A DNA stretch of 64,000 nt, from the NCBI RefSeq assembly GCF_023149035.1, contig NZ_JAHXMY010000001.1:62001-126000 (forward strand), written 5' to 3'. Position 1 is the first letter of the stretch, and each line of letters begins with the position of its first letter. The translations under genes and the position numbers were made by a program. The notes under the pieces were generated by a model. It was not told where the DNA came from. It saw nothing but the letters and a program-made list of their open reading frames with translations, and searched no databases. Of the stretch, positions 63,518 through 64,000 are shown piece after piece. Source of the stretch: Microbacterium sp. EYE_78 (GTDB lineage: Bacteria; Actinomycetota; Actinomycetes; Actinomycetales; Microbacteriaceae).

Positions 63518-63576
63518 CGTCCGCCGCTCCGCCTGCCCCCTCCCGGGCGGTGTTCGTCATGGGCGGACGCCCGTTG

Positions 63577-63620
63577 GTTGACGCGGATCAATCATCGTCA
63601 TATAGTTGACCTCTATCAAT
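63577..63620 (+). promoter_or_regulatory. Promoter with two operator copies before the MFS gene
   Basis: TTGACG (63578-63583) and TATAGT (63601-63606) are spaced by 17 bases, a near-consensus promoter. Two copies of GTTGAC-N4-ATCAAT occupy 63577-63592 and 63605-63620. Each contains the palindrome TTGA-N6-TCAA, 28 bases apart, so a repressor could bind over the -35 box and at the start site. Confidence 0.7.
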
Positions 63621-63650
63621 TGTTGACGTGCATCACCTATCTGGAGTCGA

Positions 63651-64000
63651 ATGGCCACCTCCGCCCCGCCCGCCCCGCGCCGGGTCCTCGCCCCACTGTC
63701 AGGGCTCCTCCTCGGCATGTTCGTGTCGATGATCGCCTCGACGGTCGTCTCGACGTCGCTACCCGTGATCATCCACGACCTCGACGGCGACCAGGGAGCC
63801 TTCACCTGGGTCGTGACCGCGACCCTGCTGACCACTGCGATCTCGACCCCGATCTGGGGCAAGCTCGCCGACCTGGTGAACCGCAAGGCGCTCTATCAGA
63901 TCGCGCTCGTCATCTTCGTCCTCGCCACGGCAGCCGCCGGCTTCGCGCAGGACCCCGCCACGCTCATCGCCTTCCGTGCGGTGCAGGGCCTCGGCGCCGG
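63651..64000 (+). CDS. MFS transporter, DHA2/EmrB type, N-terminal part (cut by window edge)
   Basis: The 116 residues seen start MATSAPPAPRRVLAPLSGLL, with a first helix LGMFVSMIASTVVSTSLPVI and TWVVTATLLTTAISTPIWGKLADLVNRKALYQ, the MFS motif A with a charged loop. IAFRAVQGLGAG follows (motif B-like). Members are proton-driven drug exporters. The strong promoter with two operators suggests induction by a small molecule; its regulator should lie beyond the window. The gene continues past 64000. Confidence 0.85.
   Translation, partial: MATSAPPAPRRVLAPLSGLLLGMFVSMIASTVVSTSLPVIIHDLDGDQGAFTWVVTATLLTTAISTPIWGKLADLVNRKALYQIALVIFVLATAAAGFAQDPATLIAFRAVQGLGA

Noticed and set aside
1..64000. Insertion sequences, prophage or integrative element
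   Set aside because: No transposase, integrase or phage structural gene was found, and base use is even along the window.

Overview
The window is a 64 kb piece of a high-GC actinobacterial chromosome. GC-rich codon use, frequent GTG starts, a type IIA-like small SRP RNA, a TgpA-type transglutaminase operon and many ROK/LacI-controlled sugar importers fit Microbacteriaceae, and Microbacterium or a close relative is the best guess (inference from gene content and style, no search was run). No prophage, insertion sequence, integrase or CRISPR array was seen. Most of the window reads as ordinary chromosome with two decayed genes.

Layout. 1-9.3 kb: the start of dnaX (minus strand, cut by the window edge), a flavin monooxygenase-like gene, a GH65 disaccharide phosphorylase with its beta-phosphoglucomutase, ackA-pta, and the SRP RNA gene ffs. 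9.3-14 kb: a MoxR / DUF58 / TgpA-transglutaminase operon and a tRNA-Ser(GGA). 14-18 kb: a membrane protein fusing an HTH domain to an ECF S-component-like domain, a PEP mutase/isocitrate lyase-family protein, an SRPBCC protein, a bifunctional-nuclease (DUF151) protein and a GNAT. 18.1-25.7 kb: a ROK regulator, a sugar ABC importer and a GH38 alpha-mannosidase, probably a mannoside utilisation locus. 25.7-33 kb: YcaQ-like, TrhO, aldo/keto reductase, a divergent HxlR/QorB-like redox pair, an LLM oxidoreductase, a tandem repeat plus long hairpin, a broken siderophore-interacting protein, a RibD/DHFR-like protein and a DUF427 protein.

33-39.7 kb: a Cys-rich SufR-like regulator next to a complete cydABDC set for cytochrome bd oxidase. 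39.7-47.6 kb: an SDR/DUF2867 protein, an MHS-type MFS transporter, a GNAT, a HerA-like DUF853 ATPase, a PAP2 phosphatase and a coupled DUF3105-DUF305 pair. 47.6-52.8 kb: an alpha-glucoside-type ABC importer divergent from a LacI regulator, with two matching palindromic operators between them. 52.8-54 kb: rplJ-rplL with an L10 leader and a good promoter. 54-55.2 kb: a broken AbiEi/DUF559-type gene bracketed by two related palindromic elements. 55.3-62.8 kb: a divergent ribose/inositol-type sugar locus (isomerase, Gfo/Idh dehydrogenase, binding protein; ATPase, permease, ROK regulator). 62.8-64 kb: a YqaJ-type nuclease and the start of an MFS exporter with a double operator.

The genes describe a saprophytic sugar user. 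It has three regulated importers; two of them lack their own ATPase and would need a shared one. Phosphorolysis of disaccharides, acetate overflow (ackA-pta) and a microaerobic oxidase complete the picture. The most unusual signal is not a gene: the word GGATGCC (and its complement) is strongly over-represented in all reading frames and sits as inverted pairs in three intrinsic terminators.
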